A stretch of DNA of 64,000 nt. Source: Salmonella bongori NCTC 12419 (GTDB lineage Bacteria; Pseudomonadota; Gammaproteobacteria; Enterobacterales; Enterobacteriaceae). Made by a program: the position numbers and the translations under genes. The notes under the pieces are model-generated. The model was not told the DNA's origin. It saw nothing but the letters and a program-made list of their open reading frames with translations, and ran no database searches. The stretch spans positions 2,914,001 to 2,978,000 of the forward strand of contig NC_015761.1 in assembly GCF_000252995.1 (NCBI RefSeq). Reading direction: 5' to 3'. Shown piece by piece: positions 26,393 through 34,265 of this stretch; the stretch's first letter is position 1; each line of letters begins with the position of its first letter.

Positions 26393-27556
26393 TTACTTCT
26401 TAGCGCGCTCTTCGAGCATCGCTACCGCTGGCAGCACTTTGCCTTCCACGAATTCGAGGAATGCGCCGCCGCCAGTGGAGATGTAGGAGATTTTGTCAGC
26501 AATACCGAACAGGTCAATTGCTGCCAGGGTGTCACCACCGCCAGCGATGGAGAATGCTTCGCTGTCTGCGATAGCATTGGCAACGATTTCAGTCCCTTTA
26601 CGGAAGTTCGGGAATTCGAACACACCCACCGGACCGTTCCACAGAATGGTTTTGGCATTCTTGAGGATTTCTGCCAGCTGCTGAGCGGAAGCGTCACCGA
26701 TGTCCAGGATCTGCTCATCTTCTTTCACATCATTAACGGATTTCAGCGTTGCTGTTGCGGTTTCAGAGAACTCGGTCGCTACGCGAACGTCGGTCGGAAC
26801 CGGGATATCGCAAGTCGTCAGCAGACGTTTTGCCTCGTCAACCAGATCTGCTTCATACAGGGATTTACCGACGCTGTGGCCCTGAGCGGCAACGAAGGTG
26901 TTGGCGATACCACCACCGACGATCAACTGGTCAGCGATTTTAGACAGGGAGTCCAGCACGGTCAGCTTGGTAGACACTTTAGAACCACCGACAATAGCTA
27001 CCATCGGGCGAGCCGGTTCTTTCAGCGCTTTACCCAGCGCGTCCAGTTCTGCTGCCAGCAGCGGGCCTGCACATGCGACGTCAGCGAATTTACCAATACC
27101 GTGGGTAGAAGCCTGCGCGCGGTGCGCAGTACCGAATGCATCCATTACGAATACGTCGCACAGAGCAGCGTATTTTTTAGACAGCGCTTCGTCGTCTTTT
27201 TTCTCGCCTTTGTTGAAGCGAACGTTTTCCAGAACGACCAACTCACCGTCAGCCACTTCCACGCCGTCCAGGTAATCTTTAACCAGACGGACCGGAGCAG
27301 ACAGTTTATCTTTCAGGTAGTTAACAACCGGCAGCAGAGAGAATTCTTCGTTGTACTCGCCTTCGGTAGGACGACCCAGGTGGGAAGTTACCATCACTTT
27401 CGCGCCCTGTTTCAGAGCCAGTTCGATGGTCGGCAGAGAAGCGCGGATACGCGCGTCGCTGGTCACTTTCCCTTCTTTAACAGGTACGTTCAGATCCGCA
27501 CGGATAAAAACGCGTTTCCCGGCCAGATCCAGATCGGTCATCTTAATTACAGACAT
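26393..27556 (-). CDS. pgk: Phosphoglycerate kinase
   Basis: Glycolytic kinase making ATP from 1,3-bisphosphoglycerate. 387 residues from ATG 27554-27556 (MSVIKMTDLD); an in-frame start five codons upstream is rejected on family length. The substrate loop RADLNVP is near residue 20, TSHLGRPTEG near 60, GGSKVSTK near 195 and the nucleotide-binding GGGDTLAA near 345. It lies 39 bases after epd and about 100 bases before fbaA, as in E. coli, where internal promoters feed fbaA. Confidence 0.98.
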   Translation of the reverse strand: MSVIKMTDLDLAGKRVFIRADLNVPVKEGKVTSDARIRASLPTIELALKQGAKVMVTSHLGRPTEGEYNEEFSLLPVVNYLKDKLSAPVRLVKDYLDGVEVADGELVVLENVRFNKGEKKDDEALSKKYAALCDVFVMDAFGTAHRAQASTHGIGKFADVACAGPLLAAELDALGKALKEPARPMVAIVGGSKVSTKLTVLDSLSKIADQLIVGGGIANTFVAAQGHSVGKSLYEADLVDEAKRLLTTCDIPVPTDVRVATEFSETATATLKSVNDVKEDEQILDIGDASAQQLAEILKNAKTILWNGPVGVFEFPNFRKGTEIVANAIADSEAFSIAGGGDTLAAIDLFGIADKISYISTGGGAFLEFVEGKVLPAVAMLEERAKK

Positions 27557-27595
27557 GGTGAATCCTCTCAATGATTCTTAAAGTTTTGTCGGCGC

Positions 27596-28624
27596 TTACG
27601 CGTCGAGCCTGAAACCCACTGCGGCCATTGCTAACGTGGTGTCGAGCATACGGTTAGCAAAGCCCCATTCATTATCGCACCAGACCAGCGTCTTGATCAG
27701 GTGGGCGCCACTGACCCGGGTTTGCGTACCATCAACAATGGCACTGTGCGGGTCGTGGTTAAAATCTATCGAGACCAACGGTGATTCCGTATAGTCAACT
27801 ATACCATGAAATGCACCTTGTGCTGCTTTTTGCAGCAACAGGTTGACTTCACAGGCTTTTACCGGTTTCTTCACCGTCACGCTTAAATCGATTGCCGTCA
27901 CATTGATGGTGGGAACGCGTACAGCAATCGCTTCGAAACGATCGTTAAACTGCGGGAATATACGTGTGATGCCCGCCGCCAGTTTCGTATCCACCGGAAT
28001 AATCGACTGGCTGGCCGCACGCGTACGCCGCAGATCGGAGTGATAGGCGTCGATCACCTGCTGATCGTTCATCGCGGAGTGGATCGTCGTTACTGTACCG
28101 GACTCAATGCCGTAAGCATCATCCAACAATTTAATGACGGGAATTATGCAATTCGTGGTACAGGAAGCGTTTGAGACAATACGATGTTCCGCGTGCAGTT
28201 GGTGTTGGTTCACGCCAAAAACGACGGTGGCGTCAAGATTGTTACTACCCGGATGAGAAAAAAGGACTTTCTTTGCGCCAGCGGCAATATGCGCCTCGCC
28301 ATGCTCCCGGTTGCCATATACTCCCGTACAATCCAGCACAACATCAACGCCCAGTTCACGCCACGGCAGATCCGTCAACGTTCGCTCATGCAGAATACGG
28401 ATAACATCGTCGCCGACAAAGAGTTGCTCGCGCTCATGACGAACCTCCCATGCAAAACGCCCGTGGCTGGTGTCATATTTCAGCAAATGCGCCATGCCTG
28501 CGGCATCCGCCAGCTCGTTGATGGCCACCACGGTAATTTCCGCCCGACGTCCGGATTCATACAAAGCACGAACCACGTTACGTCCGATGCGACCAAAGCC
28601 ATTAATCGCTATGCGTACGGTCAT
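27596..28624 (-). CDS. epd: Erythrose-4-phosphate dehydrogenase
   Basis: NAD-dependent oxidation of erythrose 4-phosphate to 4-phosphoerythronate, the first step toward pyridoxal phosphate. 342 residues, GAPDH family. NAD-binding INGFGRIGRNV at the N terminus and the catalytic Cys in SNASCTTNC. Three extra C-terminal residues compared with the 339 of E. coli. First gene of epd-pgk-fbaA. A Cra operator and a CRP-like site lie in the upstream gap. Confidence 0.97.
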   Translation of the reverse strand: MTVRIAINGFGRIGRNVVRALYESGRRAEITVVAINELADAAGMAHLLKYDTSHGRFAWEVRHEREQLFVGDDVIRILHERTLTDLPWRELGVDVVLDCTGVYGNREHGEAHIAAGAKKVLFSHPGSNNLDATVVFGVNQHQLHAEHRIVSNASCTTNCIIPVIKLLDDAYGIESGTVTTIHSAMNDQQVIDAYHSDLRRTRAASQSIIPVDTKLAAGITRIFPQFNDRFEAIAVRVPTINVTAIDLSVTVKKPVKACEVNLLLQKAAQGAFHGIVDYTESPLVSIDFNHDPHSAIVDGTQTRVSGAHLIKTLVWCDNEWGFANRMLDTTLAMAAVGFRLDA

Positions 28625-28746
28625 AGGTCTCCTGCAAGGCTATCCCGATTCAGATGAGGCTGACAGAGTAATGCAGCTTATCGTCGAGTAAAACCTCACC
28701 TGTCGCAAACTGCGACTGATTGGTTAATTGTCGAACATTTAATTAA

Positions 28747-28760
28747 CTGAAACGCTTCAG
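28747..28760. promoter_or_regulatory. Cra (FruR) operator upstream of epd
   Basis: The palindrome ctgaaacgcttcag matches the Cra consensus TGAAACGTTTCA closely, with the extended CTG/CAG ends. It lies 123-136 bases upstream of epd. The epd-pgk genes are Cra-regulated in E. coli. Confidence 0.75.
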
Positions 28761-28818
28761 CAAGCATAAGCGAAACGCGGAATAAAAGGAATATTTGTCC
28801 AGTCAAAGAAGACAGTTA

Positions 28819-28834
28819 TCTGACCTGCATCACA
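28819..28834. promoter_or_regulatory. CRP-like site in the epd / DUF296 gap
   Basis: tctga-cctgca-tcaca matches TGTGA-N6-TCACA at 9 of 10 positions. It lies about 195 bases upstream of epd and 165 upstream of the divergent DUF296 gene; CRP control of epd is known in E. coli. Confidence 0.55.
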
Positions 28835-28922
28835 TTTCCTTGCCATTTATGGCGCAATTTATTCCCTGTCCGCGAATTCCCCATCCGCCCGGTCAGATCT
28901 TTTCGTCGCCGCGTCACAAATA

Positions 28923-28962
28923 CTGATTTATATCAGAAAGCGCCGTCGCCAGCGTCTATATT
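28923..28962 (+). promoter_or_regulatory. FNR-like palindrome and -10 box of the ECF cassette
   Basis: ctgat-ttat-atcag (28923-28936) resembles the FNR consensus TTGAT-N4-ATCAA at four of five bases in each half. A good -10 box, tatatt, lies at 28957-28962. A transcript starting 7-9 bases after it would put the palindrome centre at about -40 to -41.5, the class II activator position. No clear -35 box is visible, as expected for an activated promoter. Confidence 0.5.
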
Positions 28963-28998
28963 ATCAGCGCCACGTCCGAGTCTCGGAGTCCTGTAACC

Positions 28999-29424
28999 AT
29001 GACAAACGCTCACCATCACGCTTCTACAGCGCGCTTTTACGCGCTTCGTCTGCTTCCCGGTCAGGAAGTGTTTTCCCAATTACACACCTTTGTGCAACAG
29101 AATCAATTACATGCCGCCTGGGTCGCGGGGTGTACCGGCAGTCTGACCGACGTTGCGCTGCGTTATGCCGGACAAGAGTCGACCACATTGCTTACCGGCA
29201 CGTTTGAAGTGATCTCGCTTAACGGCACACTTGAAAGCGGTGGAGAACATCTGCATTTGTCGATTGCCGATCCCTGCGGCGCAATGCTCGGCGGCCATAT
29301 GATGTCCGGCTGTACCGTGCGCACAACCCTGGAACTGATTATCGGCGAGCTTACGGCCCTTACCTTCAGTCGCCAACCGTGTGCGGTTTCCGGTTACGAC
29401 GAACTGACCATCTCCCCACGCTAA
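28999..29424 (+). CDS. PCC-domain (DUF296) protein
   Basis: 141 residues, a single PCC/DUF296 domain (about 10-135). The expected His-rich metal-binding pattern is present: HLH at 84-86 and GGH at 98-100, then an acidic Glu near 112. The N terminus has a run of three His at 5-7. Relatives include plant AT-hook proteins and free-standing bacterial proteins whose function is uncertain; there is no AT-hook here. It is the first gene of a unit followed 28 bases later by an ECF transporter, so it may handle the imported ligand or metal, or act as a sensor (inference). Absent here in E. coli K-12. Confidence 0.85.
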   Translation: MTNAHHHASTARFYALRLLPGQEVFSQLHTFVQQNQLHAAWVAGCTGSLTDVALRYAGQESTTLLTGTFEVISLNGTLESGGEHLHLSIADPCGAMLGGHMMSGCTVRTTLELIIGELTALTFSRQPCAVSGYDELTISPR

Positions 29425-29452
29425 ACGTTCATTATTAAGAGGTTTACCATTT

Positions 29453-30031
29453 ATGGCTCGTCGCCAATTTTCCAGCCAGTCGCTGGTGCTGATCGTCATC
29501 GCCATTGCTATAAATATGATTGGCGGACAATTGATTAGCCTGTTGAAACTGCCCATTTTCCTTGACTCCATCGGTACGCTTATCAGCGCGGTGCTGCTGG
29601 GTCCGGTAGTGGGAATGTTAACCGGTTTAATAACCAACCTGCTCTGGGGGCTGCTGACCGACCCTATCGCTGCCGCCTTTGCTCCGGTAGCTATGGTCAT
29701 CGGTCTGGTCGCCGGTTGGCTGGCGCGCGCGGGTTGGTTTCGTAGCCTGCCAAAAGTGATCGTCAGCGGCATCATCATTACGTTGGCGGTGACGCTGGTC
29801 GCCGTACCGCTTCGTACCGCGCTTTTTGGCGGCGTGACTGGCAGCGGCGCTGATTTGTTTGTCGCCTGGATGCATTCGATGGGGCAAAACCTGGTGGAAT
29901 CCGTCGCAATTACGGTGATAGGCGCCAATCTGGTGGATAAAATTCTGACGGCGATCATTGTCTGGATTCTGCTGCGTCAGTTGCCTCTGCGCACCATCCG
30001 CCATTTTCCTGCTATGTCCGCCGTCCGCTAG
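29453..30031 (+). CDS. ECF transporter S component, substrate unknown
   Basis: 192 residues, almost wholly hydrophobic, with about six membrane segments. The N-terminal stretch GGQLISLLKLPIFLDSIGT with repeated Gly-Pro turns (LLGPVVGMLTGLITNLLWG) is typical of substrate-binding S subunits of energy-coupling-factor transporters. The first helix has the small-residue pattern AIAIN used for docking to the T subunit. The substrate, probably a vitamin or related small molecule, cannot be read from sequence. The next gene starts at the base after its stop codon, so S and T are tightly coupled. Confidence 0.82.
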   Translation: MARRQFSSQSLVLIVIAIAINMIGGQLISLLKLPIFLDSIGTLISAVLLGPVVGMLTGLITNLLWGLLTDPIAAAFAPVAMVIGLVAGWLARAGWFRSLPKVIVSGIIITLAVTLVAVPLRTALFGGVTGSGADLFVAWMHSMGQNLVESVAITVIGANLVDKILTAIIVWILLRQLPLRTIRHFPAMSAVR

Positions 30032-30739
30032 ATGCACCCGTTTACCTCGCTGACGCTATGGGCGCTCGCTGCTTGCACCACTCTGCTACTTCCGGCAGGA
30101 GTAGTGCTGACGATTTATAGCGTGACCGCTTTTCTGACACTGCTATGCCTGCGCGCAACGCGCGTCCGGGCAAAATATGTCGCCGGGTTGATGCTCTCCT
30201 TTGGCGTAGGGCTGTGGCTGGTTCACGGCGGCTGGCTGAGCGAATGGATAAGCGGTCAGCCCGGCGATCCACAGCGCTGGGCGCAAGCAATAACGCTATG
30301 GCTACGTATTCTGGCGATTGTGTCAACATCACAGCTATGGATGCAGTACGTACCGGTGCGGCAATTCATTCGCGCCTTATTTGCATCACGACTGCCGCCG
30401 GGCGTCGCTTACCTGTTCGCCGGTCCACTGTTGGTTGTGGAGCAGTTAAAACGTCAACTTGCGATCGTTCATGAAGCGCAGAGGGCGCGCGGCGTACCCC
30501 TGGACGAAGGTTGGTATCAGCGCCTTCGGGCCATGCCCGCGCTGATCGTTCCCCTTACCCACAACGCGCTCAACGATTTAGCGGTGCGCGGCGCGGCACT
30601 GGATATGCGCGGTTTTCGTTTGCACCGCACACGCACTACGCTGTGGGCCCCGCAAGACAGTGGGGTACAGATCCTGAGCCGCTACGTCATGGTTGCGTTA
30701 ATGGTTGCCGAGACAGGAGCCTGGCTATGGTTACGCTAG
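30032..30739 (+). CDS. ECF transporter T component (EcfT-like)
   Basis: 235 residues, transmembrane scaffold linking the S subunit to the two ATPases. Hydrophobic N-terminal segments (about 8-65) are followed by the cytoplasmic coupling helices. The canonical Ala-Arg-Gly motif is at 152-154 (QRARGVP); the second is MRG at 192-194 (ALDMRGFRL), one substitution from ARG. The start immediately follows the S gene stop, and the end overlaps the first ATPase gene by 13 bases. Confidence 0.85.
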   Translation: MHPFTSLTLWALAACTTLLLPAGVVLTIYSVTAFLTLLCLRATRVRAKYVAGLMLSFGVGLWLVHGGWLSEWISGQPGDPQRWAQAITLWLRILAIVSTSQLWMQYVPVRQFIRALFASRLPPGVAYLFAGPLLVVEQLKRQLAIVHEAQRARGVPLDEGWYQRLRAMPALIVPLTHNALNDLAVRGAALDMRGFRLHRTRTTLWAPQDSGVQILSRYVMVALMVAETGAWLWLR

Positions 30740-31404
30740 AACAGTTTTGTTATCGCCCTACCCATGCAACCCGCCCGCCGCTCTGCATTGATTTTGCCTG
30801 CCATGAGCCAGGTATAGTGGCGATTTTCGGCACTAACGGGAGCGGTAAAAGTACGCTGGCGCAGCTGCTGGCGGGCTGGTATCCCGATTTTCTACCAGGA
30901 GACATCACTGGTAAAGGTACCCTGCTTGGATATCCCATCGGTCAGCAAACGCTGGTCGAACAGTCCCCTTTTATCCAGCTCGTTCAACAATCACCGTATC
31001 TGCAACTCTCAGGCTGCGCTTTCAGCGTTGAAGAAGAGGTGGCCTTTGGACCAGAAAACCTTTGTCTTGATGAAGCGGAGATCCTGCAGCGAATTGATTA
31101 CGCACTATCGTTAACCGAATGTCAGGCATTACGTCATCGTCATCCTGCAACGCTGTCCGGCGGTGAAACCCAACGGGTAGTGATAGCCAGCGCTATCGCA
31201 ATGAAGCCCAGACTGTTGATTCTCGACGAAGCCTTTAGCCGCTTGACCGCACACGCTACCGATCTACTGCTGAGCCGTCTTCAAAAGTGGGCGCAGGAAC
31301 AAAGCGCGCTCATTGTCCTGTTTGAGCGTGAGCCAGCTTCTTTTCTTCCTTATTGTCAGCAATGCTGGCAGCTCGACGAAAAAGGACTTACCCCACAATG
31401 TTAA
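30727..31404 (+). CDS. ECF transporter ATPase A1
   Basis: 225 residues, ABC-type ATPase. Walker A GTNGSGKST at 35-43, Q-loop region LVQQSPYLQ near 85-93, signature LSGGE at 143-147 and Walker B LLILDE at 163-168. The switch (H-loop) histidine is missing: the aligned stretch IVLFERE (196-202) has Phe-Glu in place of Ser-His. Start ATG 30727 overlaps the T gene by 13 bases; the longer open frame upstream is a shadow. Pairs with the next ATPase, whose defects are complementary. Confidence 0.9.
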   Translation: MVTLEQFCYRPTHATRPPLCIDFACHEPGIVAIFGTNGSGKSTLAQLLAGWYPDFLPGDITGKGTLLGYPIGQQTLVEQSPFIQLVQQSPYLQLSGCAFSVEEEVAFGPENLCLDEAEILQRIDYALSLTECQALRHRHPATLSGGETQRVVIASAIAMKPRLLILDEAFSRLTAHATDLLLSRLQKWAQEQSALIVLFEREPASFLPYCQQCWQLDEKGLTPQC

Positions 31405-32105
31405 CGCTGGACCGGGTCTCGTTTCGTTGGCCAGGCGCTGCCGATGACTGTCTGCGCACCATCTCGCTAAAGGTTTCTGCTGGTGAATGGCTGGCGCTGA
31501 CAGGCGATAACGGCGCAGGAAAATCCACGCTGCTTCGGGTGATGGCCGGGCTGCTGCCCCCTTCCTCCGGTACGGTGATGCTGAATGATAGCCCGCTTGC
31601 GCAATACAAAAATCGCCAGCGCGCCAGGGAGATTGGCGTGCTGTTTCAGGAGGCAGAAAACCAGATTTTTCACAGTGACGTCTCTCAGGAGATCGCCTTC
31701 GGCTTACGGCTTCAGAAGCTTCCCCCTGATGAGATTGCGCAGCGGACCGCTGCCGCATTGCGGTTATGTCACTTAGAAGAGGTGGCCAATGCGCACCCGT
31801 TAGATCTGCACACCGCCCAGCGCCGGATGGTCGCCGTTGCCAGCCTGTCGGCAATGGCTCCATCGGTATTACTGCTGGATGAACCCAGCCGGGATTTTGA
31901 CGCACGCTGGCAGGCAATATTTGAGGAATGGTTGGGCGTCTGTCGCGAACGCGGCACTACCGTCATCGCCATCAGCCATGACGCCGATTTTACCCGGCGT
32001 CATTTTTCACGGGTGATACGGCTGGATAAGGGCGCATTAACCCCGCATCACTCTAACAAGGACAGGCTATCCGATACGCCCCCTCAGGCGTCATTTCCAA
32101 CGTGA
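31398..32105 (+). CDS. ECF transporter ATPase A2, degenerate signature motif
   Basis: 235 residues. Walker A GDNGAGKST at 36-44, Q-loop LFQEAENQ near 82-89, Walker B VLLLDEP near 157-163 and H-loop His 194 (ISHD) are intact. The ABC signature is degenerate: LHTAQ at 137-141 replaces LSGGQ, within an otherwise ECF-type PLDLxxxQRRMVAVAS context. Start ATG 31398 overlaps A1 by 7 bases. The last 53 bases run antisense into the 3' end of yggC, so the C terminus was probably reshaped at the insertion junction. Confidence 0.88.
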   Translation: MLTLDRVSFRWPGAADDCLRTISLKVSAGEWLALTGDNGAGKSTLLRVMAGLLPPSSGTVMLNDSPLAQYKNRQRAREIGVLFQEAENQIFHSDVSQEIAFGLRLQKLPPDEIAQRTAAALRLCHLEEVANAHPLDLHTAQRRMVAVASLSAMAPSVLLLDEPSRDFDARWQAIFEEWLGVCRERGTTVIAISHDADFTRRHFSRVIRLDKGALTPHHSNKDRLSDTPPQASFPT

Positions 32106-32772
32106 GATTGGCAGGCAGGCTGCTTTCCAGCACCCGGCGAACATTCGGGCCATCGGTACGTTCATAAAAGGTTTCCGCTTCCGCCTGCGATAACCCTCCC
32201 GCCAGTTTACGTCCAATCAACCGGGCGCGCAGGGTTTCTGCCGGGGCGTGAATAAATAATGAGAAATCGCAAAATTCCGCTAACACACGCCATCTGTCGT
32301 CATCCCGCAGAAGCCAATTACCTTCAACAATCACGATTGGCGCTGTGACCACCACAGCGTGTTCCACCGGATCATGCCGTTGTCGGTCATACTGCGGCCA
32401 GGTCGCCTTGCCGGCTCTCACCTGACGTAGATTTGCCGCCAGCTTATCGACGTCAAAGGTTTCCGGCGCGCCTTTATAAGCACGGAGATTATGCGCCTCC
32501 AGCCAACGGTTATAGTGATGAAAGCCGTCCATTGGGAGCGTTTGAATGTCCGGCAGGTCAGCATCCTGATGAGAAAGGTATTCCCAGAAGGTGGTCAGAG
32601 TGGATTTTCCTGTTCCGGGCGGCGCGCTAAGAAAAATGATGGTGCGGTGTTCAGGATTAGCGGCATGTATTTTTGCCAGTTGTTGCAATAATGGCTTATG
32701 AACCGTCTCTATTTCATCATCATGATAATGCGCTTCAACGTGTAGCCCATTAACTGTCAGTCCGATTTTCAC
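32053..32772 (-). CDS. yggC: P-loop kinase-like protein YggC
   Basis: 239 residues, uridine-kinase/pantothenate-kinase-like P-loop protein; substrate unknown. Walker A SAPPGTGKST lies near residues 49-58 and LPMDGFHHYN follows near 80, a pattern seen in phosphoribulokinase/uridine kinase relatives. The C terminus overlaps the convergent ECF ATPase gene by 53 bases. Its start overlaps the yggD stop by 4 bases. Last gene of the cmtB-cmtA-yggP-yggF-yggD-yggC run, which suggests a sugar or polyol phosphorylation step (inference). Confidence 0.9.
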   Translation of the reverse strand: MKIGLTVNGLHVEAHYHDDEIETVHKPLLQQLAKIHAANPEHRTIIFLSAPPGTGKSTLTTFWEYLSHQDADLPDIQTLPMDGFHHYNRWLEAHNLRAYKGAPETFDVDKLAANLRQVRAGKATWPQYDRQRHDPVEHAVVVTAPIVIVEGNWLLRDDDRWRVLAEFCDFSLFIHAPAETLRARLIGRKLAGGLSQAEAETFYERTDGPNVRRVLESSLPANLTLEMTPEGAYRIACPC

Positions 32773-33278
32773 GGCGTTAATTCCTTTAAAATTGTCGTTA
32801 CCGCCAGCGCCATCGCCGTTTTGACCATACCGCTAAAACGCACCTCAGACCACGCGGTAAAGTCGGCAAATTTCATCGACTCGAGCGTACGGTATAAAGG
32901 TGCATTACGGGTAATACAGTTGACGTTACTGATGAAATCCCAGGTCATGTCATCGGCAAAACCAGGGAGCGTGTCCTGTTCATGCAAGTATTGATGAAAC
33001 TGAGAAAAATGGGTGATATCAACATAGAGCCATTTATCCATTTTTCCCAGGGCATAAATCAGACGTAACGCCACGTCGATATCGTCAAGTGGCCCACTTT
33101 GGGCAAGTAACGGCTTCACTGCATATTCCACAATCTCTTCATCGTTATCGACAAACAGCGACGGCAGAAAGCGCTTAATGCCCTGAAGCAAAATGTTATG
33201 TGCCGTCGTCATAAACGAAAGTAAGTCATTTTGAGCATCCAGTTGCTCAAGCACATCATCTTCTGTCAGCGTCGTCAT
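32769..33278 (-). CDS. yggD: MtlR-family protein YggD
   Basis: 169 residues, homologous to MtlR, the mannitol operon repressor; no classical HTH is visible. Family traits include an all-helical fold and a C-terminal segment (FSGMVKTAMALAVTTILKEL). Close to the mannitol-type PTS genes cmtA/cmtB, it is likely to regulate this cluster (inference). It overlaps yggC by 4 bases and follows yggF by 15. Confidence 0.92.
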   Translation of the reverse strand: MTTLTEDDVLEQLDAQNDLLSFMTTAHNILLQGIKRFLPSLFVDNDEEIVEYAVKPLLAQSGPLDDIDVALRLIYALGKMDKWLYVDITHFSQFHQYLHEQDTLPGFADDMTWDFISNVNCITRNAPLYRTLESMKFADFTAWSEVRFSGMVKTAMALAVTTILKELTP

Positions 33279-33293
33279 TCGTATCTCGATCAG

Positions 33294-34265
33294 TCACCGT
33301 GAATGCAGAGAGTCTATAATATTACACGTTCGATCTGCGCTGCCGATCAGTAAAGTTTGCGTGCGCACACCGTTCGCCACCTGTTGGATGCCATTAACCA
33401 GATCGCCGCCCGTAACGCCTGTAGCGCTAAAGAGAATGTCATTTCCGGCCGCCAGTTCGTCAAGGGTGTAGACGCGGTTAACCGTAACGCCCATCGCTTC
33501 GCAGCGTTGACGCTCCTGTTGCGCCACCAGACGGTTATCGGCGCTATCGCCTTTCGCTTCACAAAAATCGAGCAGTTCCGCCTGCATATCCCCACCCAGC
33601 GCTTTTACCGCACAGGCGGAAATTACGCCTTCAGGCGCGCCGCCAATGGTATACATCACATCATAAAGATTATCCTGCAAACAGGTCAGAACACTGGCCG
33701 CCACATCACCATCGGGGAGGGCGAAAACTTTAACCCCCAGTTGCGTCGCCTGTGCAATTGCAGGTTGCAACCGCGGCTTATCCAGCGTGACCATACGCAA
33801 CTGCTCCAGCGGCTTGTTTAACGCCTTTGCGACATTCCGCAGATTGTCCGTTAGTGGTAGCGCCAGATTAATCGCCCCTTTCGCCAGACGGCTAACAACC
33901 AGCTTTTTCATATACATATCGGGCGCATGTAATAAGCTGCCCCGGGGTGCAAACGCCATAACGGCCAGCGCATTGCTTTGCCCCATAGCGACCATCCGGG
34001 TACCTTCTATCGGATCGACGGCGATATCCACCGCCGGCCCCTCGCCGCTACCAACCTCTTCGCCAATCCACAACATGGGCGCATGATCGATTTCCCCCTC
34101 GCCGATGACGATTCGCCCACGGATAGCGACATCATTCAATGCCTGCCGCATCGCGGTGACAGCCAGCCCATCAATTCTGTTCTTATCACCGCATCCGGTT
34201 TGCGGCCAGGCCGCCAACGCCGCCTGCTCCGTAATGCGAAATAGCGGCCATGCCAGCGACATCAT
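33294..34265 (-). CDS. yggF: Fructose-1,6-bisphosphatase class II YggF
   Basis: 323 residues, GlpX-type (class II) phosphatase that hydrolyses fructose 1,6-bisphosphate and related sugar bisphosphates. Metal-binding motifs are GEGEIDHAPMLWIGE near 57-71 and DPIEGT near 86-91; GGAPEGV marks the substrate site. It overlaps yggP by 4 bases. In E. coli this enzyme is poorly expressed beside Fbp and GlpX; within this cluster it may act on a specific sugar bisphosphate. Confidence 0.94.
   Translation of the reverse strand: MMSLAWPLFRITEQAALAAWPQTGCGDKNRIDGLAVTAMRQALNDVAIRGRIVIGEGEIDHAPMLWIGEEVGSGEGPAVDIAVDPIEGTRMVAMGQSNALAVMAFAPRGSLLHAPDMYMKKLVVSRLAKGAINLALPLTDNLRNVAKALNKPLEQLRMVTLDKPRLQPAIAQATQLGVKVFALPDGDVAASVLTCLQDNLYDVMYTIGGAPEGVISACAVKALGGDMQAELLDFCEAKGDSADNRLVAQQERQRCEAMGVTVNRVYTLDELAAGNDILFSATGVTGGDLVNGIQQVANGVRTQTLLIGSADRTCNIIDSLHSR

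Noticed and set aside
26876..27574. 232-codon plus-strand open frame opposite pgk
   Set aside because: Antisense shadow of pgk, with the same artefact composition.
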